Assembly (NCBI RefSeq): GCF_041262565.1
Contig: NZ_JBGCCJ010000001.1
Coordinates: 248,001 to 312,000 of the forward strand
Direction: 5' to 3'
Length of the DNA: 64,000 nt
From: Leifsonia sp. EB41
GTDB lineage: Bacteria; Actinomycetota; Actinomycetes; Actinomycetales; Microbacteriaceae
Positions 55,701 to 63,623 of the stretch are shown here, piece after piece. The notes below the pieces were generated by a model, which was not told the DNA's origin, made no database searches, and saw only the letters and a list, made by a program, of their open reading frames with translations. The position numbers were made by a program, and so were the translations under genes. Numbering within the stretch: the first letter of the stretch is position 1; the number at the start of each line of letters is the position of its first letter.

Positions 55701-56127
55701 AGGTGCCGCCGTCGCCGGCGGTGTAGACCACACCGCCGCTGACTGAGCTCAAGGATCCGGCGCCGCCGAACCCGTAGGCCCAGCCGTTGGCATAGATGGT
55801 GGATGTCGACCCGGTGTTCAACGCCATCGAGTTGTACGTCGCCCCGATGGGCACCGCCCCACTGATCCCTGGAAGATCCAGACCGTTCGTAGACACCAAC
55901 AGGTTCCCGGTCCCTACGTCTACTGACGCGAACACCCGGTCCGTCACCGCGAAGTACCACCGGGTAGCGGTGGGGCGAGCGCCCGTTTGTCCGGTCGTCG
56001 CTGGACCAGACGGCATTGCCGCTTCGGCAGGTGAGACGGTGAGGAGTGTCAGCACGACCGCGGCTACTGCCCCAATCGGAAGAGCCTTGCGGAGAAGAGA
56101 CGAGCGGACAGCGGATGAAGCTTTCAT
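52798..56127 (-). CDS. Secreted Rhs-repeat protein with short glycine-rich tip
   Basis: 1109 residues. A Sec signal peptide (RKALPIGAVAAVVLTLLTVS then PAEAA) is followed by an N-terminal domain (to about 230) and a long array of YD/Rhs repeats (TTTFGYASGKLNKITSPTGA, TYDDFGRVKTETDGRGNTTT, TYGYDNDDRLTSTTFSDGTH and more). The Rhs core is YSYDPYGVPRLTGGG ... FGLRWYNPTTGAWTQQDTLD ... NRYAFAGGDPVNNNDPGG. Only about 80 residues follow the core, hydrophobic and Gly-rich (AAFDLVGFGLIAATGGAAAL, PIGILYGAIGGAIGSGVTAS). In Rhs proteins this tip is the variable toxin. This one has no visible enzyme motif and may act in membranes. ATG 56127 is chosen for the signal peptide. Confidence 0.9.
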   Translation of the reverse strand: MKASSAVRSSLLRKALPIGAVAAVVLTLLTVSPAEAAMPSGPATTGQTGARPTATRWYFAVTDRVFASVDVGTGNLLVSTNGLDLPGISGAVPIGATYNSMALNTGSTSTIYANGWAYGFGGAGSLSSVSGGVVYTAGDGGTWLFTPVTGSTTAFTSPAGLKADLVKSASNYTLTQRDTRHVVTFDLNGNALSVADRNASATSICYVVSPSCNYSGAPYTSSPLAVISPAGAGSAPTASLSYNSSLLTFGITQSNGSSTRTVQYIKDSSSNLTTFVDANGKTTTFGYASGKLNKITSPTGAVTNFSYDSNGKLSEVDQLNTTSGSPGTSTTRFAYTSATQTLVAQPNTSTSSGVSAVPHITYTIDATQRVTRAIDEANRERDAAYNTPNYDVTTSSTGSGTGANSTAFAYNANNQQSLTTTTSPGGAAGQAAYGNTSPATQYLPSTTTDDAGRTTTLSYDGPGNPQTSSQGSGATMTTATLAHNSDGTVSSATAPGNSSSTLYTYTSHQLTKITPVTGTSLTVRNLTYDDFGRVKTETDGRGNTTTYGYDNDDRLTSTTFSDGTHSVVNTYDTAGKLKTSVDANGTTTNTYDQLERLISTVNTAFGGTESYGYDKASNLVSTSDSLGTTTNVYDASNVLTDAHYPHTSDPSAPANLHFVTDDHGRRTDTYLQWDPGTSGYSGHVQVKYDATSGRVSEVIATTQTYPPTTPQVVFDTSYCYNAGSAAPTCSTAKATDHSQLQWSKDNLTGGLTSVYGYDPATGRLTSVTQSGGSSANTYIYAYDARGNRTSATVTGANPASQTLTYNAANQITSTGYSYDGAGNLTAAPGATYTYNGAEQMTQAVTSGVTSTYTYAGASQTQVLSETFSGRTYKLAYGRTDSNGLPEIAQYNVNTNQAYMYSDPKTGQPIMLTTSADQDCLYVMDGLGSPVGLLTDFSTNAFSYSYDPYGVPRLTGGGTGNGTSQNPYLFKSGIQDRATGLVKFGLRWYNPTTGAWTQQDTLDAPLDPANANRYAFAGGDPVNNNDPGGLLDDASSMLIGAATEAAFDLVGFGLIAATGGAAALPIGILYGAIGGAIGSGVTASLEGDSPSEISDRSIDGALTGGIGGIF

Positions 56128-56827
56128 GCGAAGTGACCTCGAAAAAACGCGCAGAGAAACACCAACGGGAAGGGTGCGGATTGTCGCGGGATGACACACG
56201 TCACGAGGGCAATCGAGCGGGTACGCCGCCGTGTGAAGAAACTACGGCCGCGTAAACGACGAACTGGTGAAGCGTCGGAGGAAGTGAGAGCACCTCAGCC
56301 GTCGCCCAGCATGGACCTACTTGTCTACCCGACGGAAGCTGTCAGAGATAAATGACCCCCGAATTGGGGTCAAACCGGGCGGTTCGTTTGTTCCGCCCGA
56401 TTTTGCGACATGGACATGCGACTCATCGAACGGACCTGCACCAAGGCTGCCCACCGGTGCTCATTCATCGGCCGCGGCCTCACGATCCTCATCGCGCGCC
56501 GTATTGAGCAAATCGCGGAGGGTTTCGAAGCCGTCGCGGTCGTACTCCTCGAACGACGCGCCCAGCGGAAGACGGAAGACGGAAGCGATTGGGGATGGCG
56601 GTCATGAGTTCCTCACGGTGTCGCGGTGGGGCATCCGCCGGATGCGATTGCCCTCTCGCCTCTAGATGGGCCGAGCCGCGCAGTCGCACAGATTTGGCTC
56701 GTCACTACCTAGAGGGCGGAAGCGCGCAGTGAGTCTCCCGTCACTACCCAGATGAGCGAGGCGCGCAGTGAGGACTTCTGCACTGCCGCAGTTACCACCC
56801 GCTACGCTTCGGTCGCAGGGGGAAGAC
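56128..56827. other. 700-bp stretch with only a gene remnant
   Basis: It should hold the Rhs promoter near the left end. On the minus strand 56461-56610 a frame without start reads FEEYDRDGFETLRDLLNTAR, DEDREAAADE and stops, which looks like the C-terminus of a lost gene. Nothing else is supported. Confidence 0.45.
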
Positions 56828-57274
56828 ATGAGAGAACAGATCCGACCGCGCCGCGTGCGCGCGCTTCTACTCGCCGCGGCCGCGGCAACGACGGTCCTGA
56901 CGGCGCTCAGCGGTTGCACGCCGAGCACCGTTCCGGATCTCGAACGCACAGCAGAGCCCACCGATGCGCTGCCAGCCGGCGTCCAAGGCTTCAGCGGGTT
57001 CGATCCGGACACCACGCGGCACATCGCATCGCACCGTGGAATCGAGTTCTATCTGGCCAAGCAGACTGGTGATCTTGCGACCGGGCTCTGCCTCGTCGTC
57101 GTCAAGCCGGTCGAACCAGTGCAGTGGGCATCGTCGTGCAGTGCCGCCGAGTACTTCGGCCTCCAATGGGATGCCGGTGACGTCAACGCCGAGTTCTACC
57201 GTCACGGGGTCACCGACGACATCGTGAAGTCTGGGTGGTCGCAGATCTCGGAGAACGTGATCGTCGAAGACTGA
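56828..57274 (+). CDS. Lipoprotein (148 aa)
   Basis: A lipid-anchored outside protein. The signal peptide ends in the lipobox VLTALSGC (RVRALLLAAAAATTVLTALSGC region). The mature part has FSGFDPDTTRHIASHRGIEF, GLCLVVVKPVEPVQWASSC and GWSQISENVIVED. AGGGGGAAG lies upstream of ATG 56828. Function unknown. The first of six lipoproteins in this end of the window. Confidence 0.75.
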   Translation: MREQIRPRRVRALLLAAAAATTVLTALSGCTPSTVPDLERTAEPTDALPAGVQGFSGFDPDTTRHIASHRGIEFYLAKQTGDLATGLCLVVVKPVEPVQWASSCSAAEYFGLQWDAGDVNAEFYRHGVTDDIVKSGWSQISENVIVED

Positions 57275-57315
57275 CCGGCGCCGGGTCTTGCGAGCCGAGC
57301 CGCCGGTGTGGTCGG

Positions 57316-57912
57316 GTGACCATCGTGAGCTTCTTCCCACCAGACCCGCCCGAAGACGAGACCGACAACGACGAGCTCGTTCCAGCGCCGTGGTGGAAAC
57401 CATCGGACGACGAGGTCTCGGCGATCTTTCCGATCCGCGAGACGATCGCCATCCACGACACGGTGGCGCTCATTCTTACGATGGCCCGCGTGTACAGCAA
57501 CGGCATCGAGTTCGTGATCGAGCGACGAGTCCGCCGGGGAAACGCGACCCGTCGCGAGTGGGCGGAGCTGCAGTCGGATATGCACGGCCACTTCGTGCGC
57601 TTCGACCCGGACCGCCTGCGCTACGGCGTCGTGCTGGGCGACGGACAGCGCTTGACCTCCGACCACGCTCCGGGCATGTACGGTGTGACGCCCGAGAAGC
57701 ACAGCCTGAACCCGTCCGGCGGAGGCGGTCGCGGCAGCGAGGACAACTACCTCTTCGACGACGGTGTGTGGCTCTGGCCCCTGCCACCGGACGGACCGAT
57801 CGAGATCGTGGTCCAATGGCCGGCGTTCGGCATCCCCGAGTCGCACGTCGTGCTCGACAGTGCGCCGCTCAGGGAGTTGGCTTCTCAGGCACGGCCGGTG
57901 TGGGAGGCGTAG
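57316..57912 (+). CDS. Hypothetical protein (198 aa)
   Basis: Not assigned to a named family. It reads as a well-formed soluble protein: SFFPPDPPEDETDNDEL, SAIFPIRETIAIHDTVALIL, SNGIEFVIERRVRRGNATRR, LRYGVVLGDGQRLTSDH, a Gly-rich loop (SGGGGRGSEDNYLFDDGVW), and DGPIEIVVQWPAFGIPESHV. GTG 57316 or 57325 may start it. It lies 41 bp after the lipoprotein. Confidence 0.7.
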   Translation: MTIVSFFPPDPPEDETDNDELVPAPWWKPSDDEVSAIFPIRETIAIHDTVALILTMARVYSNGIEFVIERRVRRGNATRREWAELQSDMHGHFVRFDPDRLRYGVVLGDGQRLTSDHAPGMYGVTPEKHSLNPSGGGGRGSEDNYLFDDGVWLWPLPPDGPIEIVVQWPAFGIPESHVVLDSAPLRELASQARPVWEA

Positions 57913-57918
57913 TCAGCG

Positions 57919-58095
57919 GTGGATGGACGTCAACGCCAGCAGGTTCATCCCGCCACACGCGCGCGAGTCGACCCTGCCGATGCGCGCCTCGTGCCGTTCG
58001 CGGTAGCGGCAGAGCGCCAGATGCTGGGCTACCTGCTGGAGCACTCGGGCGCTACCAGGCAAGCCGTCCACTATCGTGCGCTACGCCGTAGATAG
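57919..58095 (+). CDS. Small hypothetical protein (58 aa)
   Basis: GTG 57919 opens a frame 6 bp after the previous stop: VDGRQRQQVHPATRARVDPA, then VPFAVAAERQMLGYLLEHSG and ATRQAVHYRALRRR. The last part looks like a real helical protein. It overlaps the end of the convergent membrane gene by 25 bp. Confidence 0.4.
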   Translation: MDGRQRQQVHPATRARVDPADARLVPFAVAAERQMLGYLLEHSGATRQAVHYRALRRR

Positions 58096-58250
58096 AGGTT
58101 GGAAGCTCCCGCGATGAGGCCCACCGCGGCGGCGACAAGGGCGCACAGCCACACGGGCCACCCGAACGAGACATAGAGGGCGAACAGCCCGACGCCTACA
58201 ACTACGAATAGCAGGACGCTGGTGGTGATTCTTCTTCGGCGATCGCGCAT
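58071..58250 (-). CDS. Small two-helix membrane protein (59 aa)
   Basis: MRDRRRRITTSVLLFVVVGV, FALYVSFGWPVWLCALVAAA, then GASNLYLRRSAR: two helices with basic ends. ATG 58250 is chosen; an upstream TTG at 58262 is possible. Not recognised. Confidence 0.55.
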   Translation of the reverse strand: MRDRRRRITTSVLLFVVVGVGLFALYVSFGWPVWLCALVAAAVGLIAGASNLYLRRSAR

Positions 58251-58280
58251 CGTGCTGGCCAAACCGTGAACTCCTCGCTG

Positions 58281-58955
58281 TCAACCGAACAGTCGCCTCA
58301 AGAGCTCGGGCGTGTAGGTCTCCGGTCCGGCGTTGTTCCAGTTCGACGCCAGCCAGATCCCGTGACCGAAGTACTGGGATTCACCGATCGACCGGCCCGT
58401 GTGGGAGTCGTTCGTGACGCACCACCTGCCGTCGTAAGCCTGGCCGCAGCCCCAGTCGAGCTCGTTCATCCGCGAGAACGCTGCCAGCTGGGTGGCGACA
58501 TCGACGTGACGGATCTGGGTCGTGAGGAACGTGTCGCTCGGCCCTGCAGCCGGCGCCCAGTCGCAGATCAGACCCGGACTCTGAGACAGAGACGCGGCAA
58601 GAACCGGATCGTAAGTCCCGTAACCGCTCGACTCCGCGCGGGTCACACCCGGGCCCGACTTCCACGCGGGATTGAGAACCAGCGACCCGTCGTCGGAGAC
58701 GAACTTCTCCAGCCCGGCGTAGAGCGCATCGCAGCTGGTGGGCAGCCCGTCGACGAACGCGGGCGTTGCTGAAGGAGTCGGGGTTGAGGTTCCGGTCGTC
58801 GACCGGATGGGCTGCGTCGTGGCAGGAGAAGTGCAGCTCGTGAGCGCGATGGCGACGATGCACAGGAGCGGCAGCTTGGCGAGCCTCACACGTGCCATGG
58901 CAGCGCGAGCGCCGTTGATCGTCGTTGCACGGGTGGCGCGGGTGTGGTTGCTCAT
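58281..58955 (-). CDS. Lipoprotein (224 aa)
   Basis: The lipobox is ALTSC in LPLLCIVAIALTSCTSPATT, followed by a Thr/Ser/Pro linker and an outside domain with paired Cys (LPTSCDALYAGLEK, GLICDWAPA, ELDWGCGQAYDGRWC). ATG 58955 overlaps the stop of the upstream lipoprotein by 4 bases; ATG 58898 would give a more normal signal peptide. Function unknown. Confidence 0.75.
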   Translation of the reverse strand: MSNHTRATRATTINGARAAMARVRLAKLPLLCIVAIALTSCTSPATTQPIRSTTGTSTPTPSATPAFVDGLPTSCDALYAGLEKFVSDDGSLVLNPAWKSGPGVTRAESSGYGTYDPVLAASLSQSPGLICDWAPAAGPSDTFLTTQIRHVDVATQLAAFSRMNELDWGCGQAYDGRWCVTNDSHTGRSIGESQYFGHGIWLASNWNNAGPETYTPELLRRLFG

Positions 58956-59503
58956 TCGTTCCCCGTGGACCAGGTGAGAGGTGCGACCGCGAGGACGGGC
59001 TCGGTGCACCCCGTCTCGCCTTCCGCCGCCTGACGCACCAGCACCGCGGCACGGAACTTCGGGACCACCCCCGCGTCGAAGTCGGCTGCAGACGCGAAGC
59101 GGAAGACCGACTTCGGTTCGGCGGGCGTGCCGCCTACGCTGGCCGTCTTCGCGTCCCCCGGAATGCAGTCCGCCAGTTGCTCGGGCTCGGCATCCACGAA
59201 CACCAACCGCGCGTTCGGACCTCCGTTATGGAACGAGTTCAGCGTCACGGTGAGTGCGTCGTCAGCGCGCTCGATCGAGGCGTTCCCACCCACCCCATTG
59301 GACGGCGTGAACGTTCCGTAGGCGAGCGGCTGCGACACCGATTCTGTGCTTGCAGAGGTCCCGGTGGTCGCGTAAGCCGCCGTACTCGTCTCAGCCGGCT
59401 GCCCACTCGGGGCCGCCGTGCAGCCAGTTACGGCAAGTACCGCAACCACCACGATCAACGTAGCGCGCAATTCGCGAAAAGAACGCATTCCTGGGACCCC
59501 CAT
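58952..59503 (-). CDS. Lipoprotein (183 aa)
   Basis: Signal peptide with lipobox LAVTGC (RATLIVVVAVLAVTGC). A Thr/Ser linker follows, then a beta-rich domain: YGTFTPSNGVGGNASIERAD, ALTVTLNSFHNGGPNARLVF, KFRAAVLVRQAAEGETGC. Coupled to the next lipoprotein. ATG 59488 is another possible start. Function unknown. Confidence 0.75.
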   Translation of the reverse strand: MGVPGMRSFRELRATLIVVVAVLAVTGCTAAPSGQPAETSTAAYATTGTSASTESVSQPLAYGTFTPSNGVGGNASIERADDALTVTLNSFHNGGPNARLVFVDAEPEQLADCIPGDAKTASVGGTPAEPKSVFRFASAADFDAGVVPKFRAAVLVRQAAEGETGCTEPVLAVAPLTWSTGNE

Positions 59504-59633
59504 TACCCGGTATGTGTCCTGCGATCCTAGCGGCGAGGATCTCGCGACGGAGCCTATCCGCGCCGCTTACACCACGCCGTGGGTGACGCTGGCCCGCTAG
59601 CATCATCAGCAACCGCGACGAAGGGGGACGTTC

Positions 59634-59936
59634 GTGAACGAATCGAAGCTGCGACCGAAGGTCGTGCTGTGGTGGGGCATCGCGCTCACCGTGGCCGGCG
59701 TGGTGTTCACCTTGCTGCTTCCGCAGCTCGCTTACACCGCCGCCCAGCAACCGAGCGCTGCAACGGGCGTCGACCAGGCCCTTATCGCGCTCCTCGACCT
59801 GGTCGTCCGGGTCATCGGGCAGGTGTTGGCGCCTCTGGGTGTCGTGCTGATCGGCGCGGCCATCGTGATGACCTATGTCGGCCGGCTCATTGGGACGCAG
59901 GCACGCGCCGCCGCGGACGACTCGTCGATACTCTGA
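59634..59936 (+). CDS. Small two-helix membrane protein (100 aa)
   Basis: Helices VLWWGIALTVAGVVFTLLLP and VLAPLGVVLIGAAIVMTYVG with a loop of about 40 residues. GTG 59634 follows AGGGGGAC. Not recognised. The next gene starts 6 bp later. Confidence 0.65.
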   Translation: MNESKLRPKVVLWWGIALTVAGVVFTLLLPQLAYTAAQQPSAATGVDQALIALLDLVVRVIGQVLAPLGVVLIGAAIVMTYVGRLIGTQARAAADDSSIL

Positions 59937-59941
59937 GCGTC

Positions 59942-60100
59942 ATGACCACCACGCCGAACGAGCTCGCCGACGAGCTGGACGTGTCCGCGAAGGCCATCCG
60001 TGCGTTCCTGCGCGAGGAGTACCTGGAGCACGAGCACGGCGCGCGGTGGGAATTGGACGACGACCAGTCGTCCGTCGTGCGCGCACGGTTCTCGGATTGA
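59942..60100 (+). CDS. Small DNA-binding-like protein (52 aa)
   Basis: MTTTPNELADELDVSAKAIR then AFLREEYLEHEHGARWELDD: a helix-turn-helix start like the C-terminal DNA-binding part of Lsr2-type or phage regulators. It lies between a membrane protein and a lipoprotein with 4-6 bp gaps, so the three are one operon. Confidence 0.65.
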   Translation: MTTTPNELADELDVSAKAIRAFLREEYLEHEHGARWELDDDQSSVVRARFSD

Positions 60101-60104
60101 GCAC

Positions 60105-60584
60105 GTGACGCAGATTCGACGCTGGGCAGCCGCGACTATCGGCCTACTGGCTGTGGCGTTCCTCGCCGGTTGCGCTCCCTTGATCGCGGTGTGTGCCATG
60201 CCCGCCATCCGGCCGCCCCACGTCACCATAGACGCCTCGATCTGGCTTCGTCTGCACCCCGGGGGCACGGTTCACGCCTGCTACGCCGGCGCGTGCGACC
60301 GCGAGGACGGAACCAGCCCCTCGTTCGAAGTCGTGGCTCTGGGCAAGGAGGATCCCGCGAAGAAGCGCGACCTCGTGGTCACGCTGAAGGACCAGTCGGG
60401 CACGGCGACCGAGACTACGTCGTTCGCACTCAAGCTCGTACCGGGACAGACAGGCGGCCCGTGTCCGATGCCCGATCAATGGAGCCGCCAGGTCCTGATC
60501 GGAAAAGACGGTCAGATACAGGTGGGCGGCGCGGATGACGGGCGCATCATCGTCCCCACTCCGCCGGACACGAGCGGGCCGTAG
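60105..60584 (+). CDS. Lipoprotein (159 aa)
   Basis: GTG 60105, 4 bp after the previous stop. The lipobox is FLAGC in TIGLLAVAFLAGCAPLIAVC. The outside domain has paired Cys (GTVHACYAGACDREDGTSP) and DLVVTLKDQSGTATETTSFA, a beta-sandwich-like pattern. Function unknown. Confidence 0.75.
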   Translation: MTQIRRWAAATIGLLAVAFLAGCAPLIAVCAMPAIRPPHVTIDASIWLRLHPGGTVHACYAGACDREDGTSPSFEVVALGKEDPAKKRDLVVTLKDQSGTATETTSFALKLVPGQTGGPCPMPDQWSRQVLIGKDGQIQVGGADDGRIIVPTPPDTSGP

Positions 60585-60887
60585 CGGGCGAGCGGCTGCA
60601 CATCACCGAGCGATGCGTCGTGTTGGGAGCGAAGCGCTAGACGGGGCATCGCGGCGCAGCCTTTGGGATCAGCGCAGCGGCCCCGTCCGCCGGCGACCAC
60701 GACCCGCCGCGGCCCGCTACGGTCGCGCCCGACAGGTACGACACGGACTGATCGACAACCATGCTGCGATCGATGGGTGACCTCAATCGAGGCGTCGGAG
60801 ATCACGGAGTCTCGTGCCCGGAACTGGGGCTGAATCGGCAGCGGTGTCCGCGGGTACCTTCGTCGGAGGCAAGCAGGGAGGGGCGCG
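60585..60887. other. 303-bp intergenic stretch
   Basis: No gene is supported. It must carry the promoter of the NERD gene; no clear -35/-10 pair could be picked. The ribosome site GGGAGGGGCG is at its right end. Confidence 0.5.
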
Positions 60888-61721
60888 ATGGCGAGCGACA
60901 CGGATTCGACGGAGAAGACGATGCGCCTGCGATACGCGGGCAGATGCTCCGACTGCCATCGAGATCTCGCAGCGGGAACCGTCGCAGTCTACGACCGGGC
61001 TACGCGCACCGTCCACTGCGTCACGTGCACGGGGACGGACAGCACGCCTCCCGAGCAGATCGTGAGCGGACCCGCCGGCGAGTCCGCCGCGAAGAAGTTC
61101 CAGCAGCTCCACGACGCTCGGGAGAAGCGGATCCGAGATGCACACCCCAAACTGGGCGGTCTCATTCTGGCGTTGACCGATGACCCGCAGTCGACGAAGG
61201 CCTGGGCGACCGGGTCACGTGGCGAACAGCAACTCGGTCGGTGGTTGGACGACGCCGCGACCGAGCACGTTCATCCCCTGCACGACCGTCGCATTCCGGG
61301 CACCCGAGCAAACATCGACCACCTCGTGATCACGCCGCAGGGCGTCTTCGTAATCGACGCGAAGAAGTATCAGGGGCGCGTGGAACATCGCGTTGACGGA
61401 GGTTTCCTCAGCCCGCGCATCGACAAACTCATCGTCGGCCGCCGCGACTGCACCAAGCTCGTGCCCGGTGTCGTGAAGCAGGTCGAGCGCGTTCGGGTCG
61501 CGCTCGACGCTGCTGGTCTCACTGACGTGCCAGCGTACGGGATGCTGTGCTTTGTGGACGCTGAATGGGGCTTGTTCAGCCGTCCCTTCACCATCGGCGC
61601 GGTCACTGTGCTGTGGCCGCGGCGTGCCGCCGACTACGTGGCCCGCTCTGGCGCGCTCACGGCCGAGACGACGCAGCGCACTCTGCGAGTCCTGGCGAAG
61701 GCGTTCCCGGCGTACGGCTGA
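60888..61721 (+). CDS. Zinc-finger and NERD (nuclease-related) domain protein
   Basis: 277 residues. The N-terminus has a zinc-binding pair CSDCHRDLAAGTVAVYD ... VHCVTC. The NERD domain (about residues 105-225) starts GSRGEQQLGRWLDDAA and has the core TRANIDHLVITPQGVFVIDAKKY with the Asp and D-x-K residues expected of a restriction-endonuclease-like fold. NERD proteins are often in mobile or defence DNA; the role is not proven. ATG 60888 follows GGGAGGGGCG. Confidence 0.85.
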   Translation: MASDTDSTEKTMRLRYAGRCSDCHRDLAAGTVAVYDRATRTVHCVTCTGTDSTPPEQIVSGPAGESAAKKFQQLHDAREKRIRDAHPKLGGLILALTDDPQSTKAWATGSRGEQQLGRWLDDAATEHVHPLHDRRIPGTRANIDHLVITPQGVFVIDAKKYQGRVEHRVDGGFLSPRIDKLIVGRRDCTKLVPGVVKQVERVRVALDAAGLTDVPAYGMLCFVDAEWGLFSRPFTIGAVTVLWPRRAADYVARSGALTAETTQRTLRVLAKAFPAYG

Positions 61722-61800
61722 GAACCAGACCTGACCACGAGCGTCGGGGACCGACCTCACCCGACCGAGAGCCGCGATCGAGGTCGCCCGCGGAAATTGT

Positions 61801-62244
61801 CTAGGGCGTCGCGCTCCCGCTCACGCTCGCGACGACCGTGACTGTCCAGTTTCGGCGATCCTGGTTCCAGTACATCTGCCAGGCGCAGGTTCCGGGTTTG
61901 GTGGGCTGATCTGTCAACGCGCCGAGGAGGGTGACGCGGACAGCTTGCGGCCCGTTGTCTGACTCGAACTGGACGGAGCGGGACTGGGGGTTGATCGGGC
62001 GGCAAGCGTCGATGATCGCCGCGGCCGCCTCATTCGACGACCCGGGGGCCACATCGACGAATGCCTTCGAGTCTCCGGAGTCGATCGCCGTGAGCAGTTG
62101 CTCGACGACTGTCTTTGCGCTGTCCGTCGGCGGCGCCCCTCCAGTGTCCTGGACGGTGGAAGAGCACCCCGCCAAAGCCGTGGCCAGCGCCGCGGCGGCG
62201 ACGAACAACAGGCGGCAAGCTTTGGCGGGGTGCTGGGCTTTCAT
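61801..62244 (-). CDS. Lipoprotein (147 aa)
   Basis: Lipobox ALAGC in LFVAAAALATALAGCSSTVQ. The mature domain (AKTVVEQLLTAIDSGDSKAF, then QAVRVTLLGALTDQPTKPGT and CAWQMYWNQDRRNWTVTVVA) looks like the NTF2-like or DUF4878-type lipoproteins. ATG 62244 begins 2 bp after the stop of the amidase-like pseudogene, so they once formed an operon. Confidence 0.75.
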   Translation of the reverse strand: MKAQHPAKACRLLFVAAAALATALAGCSSTVQDTGGAPPTDSAKTVVEQLLTAIDSGDSKAFVDVAPGSSNEAAAAIIDACRPINPQSRSVQFESDNGPQAVRVTLLGALTDQPTKPGTCAWQMYWNQDRRNWTVTVVASVSGSATP

Positions 62245-62246
62245 GG

Positions 62247-63014
62247 TCAGATACTGGTCCGAAGGTGCATGTCCGCGACGTAGGCGTTCGGGTTACCCAC
62301 CAACATTGCAGCGTATGTCTGGTTGTAGTGATTGTTGCTGTGCTGCGTGAAGTACGGGTTTCCCGACGAGTCTACGTACGTGACGATAGTGGTGTGATCG
62401 TACTTCTTTGGTCGTATCACCGCTCCAAATCCAGAAGGCGATGTCGCTGGCCTTCCAATACGGGGGTGAACACGTCAGCGTAGAAGCGCGAAGTGTAGTG
62501 GCCCCCCGAAATCGGAGAGCATCTGGGCGTTGATCCACGGCCAGCTCTGATTCTGCGGGGCCACCCCGCCGCCGCTGTTGTACCACCACTGGTCGGGCTG
62601 TTGATAGTTACCCGTCTGGTTCATCGTCCAGCCGCCGGCGAAGAGCGCCTGCGAAGCGAAGTTGGTACAGTCGTCACCCGATTGCGCGACGTATGCCGGG
62701 TTGTACTGCTGCCAGTAGGTGGACGCATACTGCACCACTCCGCTCAGATTGACAGTGGTCGCTGCCGAACTCATCGCAGCCGGCACCTGCGATGCAGATA
62801 GAACCATCGAGTCAGGGACCTTTGCCTTGTCGCGAGGCACTCCGTGTCTGATCGCCTGGTCCATCCGCTTCGACTTCACCGGGTCGGCCCACGCTGACAT
62901 CGTGGAGCTGTCACGCGCAAAGATCGTTGAGCCAAACCCCGAATGAGCACGTCTCCTCGCCGCGGTTCCTCCATAAGGTTCGCCCGGCGCTGGAAGTCGT
63001 CTGCGCCATGCCAT
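62247..63014 (-). pseudogene. Amidase-domain (Amidase_6-like) gene broken by frameshifts
   Basis: Pieces in three frames join into one known domain. First: YWQQYNPAYVAQSGDDCTNF, ASQALFAGGW and SWPWINAQMLSDFGG. Then WKASDIAFWIWSGDTTKE. Last: DHTTIVTYVDSSGNPYFTQH and NNHYNQTYAAMLVGNPNAYV, ending at 62247. The catalytic Cys of DDCTNF and a His in DHT are there. Shifts lie near a run of six C at 62,500, near 62,460 and near 62,395. The 5' end is unclear. Such proteins are secreted and act on cell-wall peptides in some families. Confidence 0.8.
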
Positions 63015-63104
63015 GGTTGCGAATGACGCTATGGCGATCCCAGGGGGCTAGACCCGAAGAGTCTTGACAGAGCCTCCGCCAGGCAATGAGGGGAACTGTA
63101 CCTC

Positions 63105-63623
63105 TCAGCAGTAGGAGGTGTCGCCGTTCAGCTGACGTGACGTCAAACACAGGGGTAGCTCAGAAACCATTTGGTCGTCGAGGTAGAACAGAACGTGCTT
63201 GAAGGATATGCCGCCACCGACGAGGAAGCCGAAGGTCCCAGTTGCCGAGACGCCTGGGTTCATTGTGAAATCGTAGGATCCCCGATCGTCGAACTCGGGG
63301 ACATCTGCGGAGTCGTTGATGGAGCCGTCCGCTGCAATTAACTTGGCTGTCAGCGTGCCCGAGACCGGTGCGCTTCCAGGGTTCGAGACGTTCACGAATA
63401 CTTCGCAGGACCAGCTGCCGCTGTCGTAACAATCCGAGTTGGTCGTTGTGATGTAAAGAGCCGGAGTCTGACTGGCAGGGGTTCCATCGGATGAATCGGA
63501 AGTGGCTGCAGCTGTCGAAGTTCCGTCCCCGGCGTGGGCAGAACCAGATGCTGAACAACCCGCTAAGCCGGCTGTCAGTAGCAATGCCACAAGTAGTGAT
63601 GCCAGGTGTCTCTGACGACCCAA
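63105..63623 (-). CDS. Lipoprotein (172 aa)
   Basis: TTG start at 63623. Signal peptide with lipobox GLAGC (LLVALLLTAGLAGC). A Ser/Thr linker and a beta-sandwich-like domain follow: WSCEVFVNVSNPGSAPVSGT, LTAKLIAADGSINDS and YDFTMNPGVSATGTFGFLVG. It ends with CLTSRQLNGDTSYC. This resembles extracellular domains for protein-protein contact. Function unknown. Confidence 0.75.
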   Translation of the reverse strand: MGRQRHLASLLVALLLTAGLAGCSASGSAHAGDGTSTAAATSDSSDGTPASQTPALYITTTNSDCYDSGSWSCEVFVNVSNPGSAPVSGTLTAKLIAADGSINDSADVPEFDDRGSYDFTMNPGVSATGTFGFLVGGGISFKHVLFYLDDQMVSELPLCLTSRQLNGDTSYC

